In this document: positions 6,312 to 6,423 of the stretch, piece by piece
How the letters are laid out: the number at the start of each line of letters is the position of its first letter
Numbering within the stretch: the first letter of the stretch is position 1
Assembly (NCBI GenBank): GCA_014729565.1
Contig: WJJR01000313.1
Span: forward strand, 1 to 6,423
Origin: Candidatus Zixiibacteriota bacterium
Lineage (GTDB): Bacteria; Zixibacteria; MSB-5A5; WJJR01
Direction: 5' to 3'
DNA: 6,423 bases
Made by a program: the position numbers and the translations under genes
The notes under the pieces: generated by a model
What the model was told of the DNA's origin: nothing
Database searches by the model: none
What the model saw: the letters and a program-made list of their open reading frames with translations, nothing else

Positions 6312-6423
6312 CAAACAGCCCTCCTGACATCGAGATTCAGTGTGCCCAGGACGGCGATTTCACCGGCCCGGATTTCAACATCCTGCTGCGGAGTGAACAT
6401 GTTCACGTGACTCACACCGCGCA
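6311..6423 (-). CDS. C-terminal end of a baseplate J-like protein (partial)
   Basis: Only the last 36 codons and the TGA stop (6313-6311) are inside the window; the 5' part lies beyond base 6423. The visible tail contains GVSHVNMFTPQQDVEI followed by GEIAVLGTLNLDV. This resembles the usual ending of baseplate J-family proteins, where a 'GV..V....P..DV......(E)IAVLG.(L/V).(L/V)' beta segment closes the chain. J proteins are baseplate wedge components of contractile tails. The assignment rests mainly on synteny: J directly precedes I in P2-like phages, and here this gene directly precedes a clear I-family gene. The TGA overlaps the downstream ATG by one base (TGATG), which suggests translational coupling. 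The fragment is too short for a firm family call; another baseplate protein remains possible. Confidence 0.55.
   Translation of the reverse strand, partial: RGVSHVNMFTPQQDVEIRAGEIAVLGTLNLDVRRAV
6319..6325 (-). promoter_or_regulatory. Ribosome binding site of the tail protein I gene
   Basis: AGGAGGG on the minus strand lies inside the end of the J-like coding region. The GGAGG core is 8 bases from the ATG at 6311 and 5 bases from an in-frame TTG at 6314. Both spacings are workable. I chose ATG because it is the stronger start codon and it overlaps the upstream TGA. Confidence 0.75.

Noticed and set aside
6309..6314. TTG at 6314 as the start of tail protein I
   Set aside because: It is possible with a 5-base spacing, but ATG at 6311 is the stronger start, has an 8-base spacing and gives the TGATG overlap. 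The difference is one residue.
1..6423. A defence island, toxin or other new enzymatic system
   Set aside because: No catalytic motif, nuclease, methylase, helicase, toxin or reverse-transcriptase signature appears in any supported gene. All six read as tail-structural proteins.

Overview
The window is one tightly packed, single-direction block of tail (baseplate and fibre) genes from a contractile-tailed phage, a prophage or a phage-derived tail particle. All supported genes lie on the minus strand, so transcription runs from high to low coordinates. Gaps between genes are 9 to 13 bases, or a 1-base overlap, which fits a single late operon. I see no internal promoter, terminator, RNA gene, insertion sequence or CRISPR array, and no gene-free stretch longer than 13 bases. 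The DNA is GC-rich and the ribosome binding sites are strong and canonical, so the host is a bacterium. Nothing in the window fixes the taxon. A Gram-negative host is a guess from the P2-like baseplate order.

Layout in transcription order: (1) the last 36 codons of a protein whose tail end looks like baseplate protein J (6423-6311); (2) a long baseplate wedge protein of the P2 gpI / 'phage tail protein I' family, with an N-terminal family domain and an unusual repetitive C-terminal half (6311-4740); (3) a 197-residue conserved phage protein (4730-4137); (4) a 110-residue protein made almost entirely of seven 14-residue repeats (4126-3794); (5) a 177-residue protein resembling the N-terminal, baseplate-attaching domain of P2-type tail fibres (3780-3247); (6) a giant fibre-like structural protein of the DUF4815 type, 1078 codons long without a stop and running off the window at base 1 (3235-1).

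The order J, then I, then fibre-type proteins follows the P2-like baseplate programme: J and I build the baseplate edge, and the fibres attach to it for host recognition. Here three small proteins sit between I and the large fibre-like protein, and are likely baseplate decoration or fibre adaptors. The large protein is modular: a DUF4815 core interrupted by a fibronectin-III-like domain, then an IPT/Ig-like domain, a strongly basic Arg/Trp-rich linker with four WR dipeptides, and a 'DPLAQTF' tail-fibre domain.

Most interesting for follow-up are the (WR)4 basic segment encoded by a hexamer-like DNA repeat, the 14-residue repeat protein, and the L-x4-L-N-x3-L repeats fused to the gpI-like domain. 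None of this proves a new system. The window is best read as ordinary phage-tail machinery with some unusual repeat architecture.
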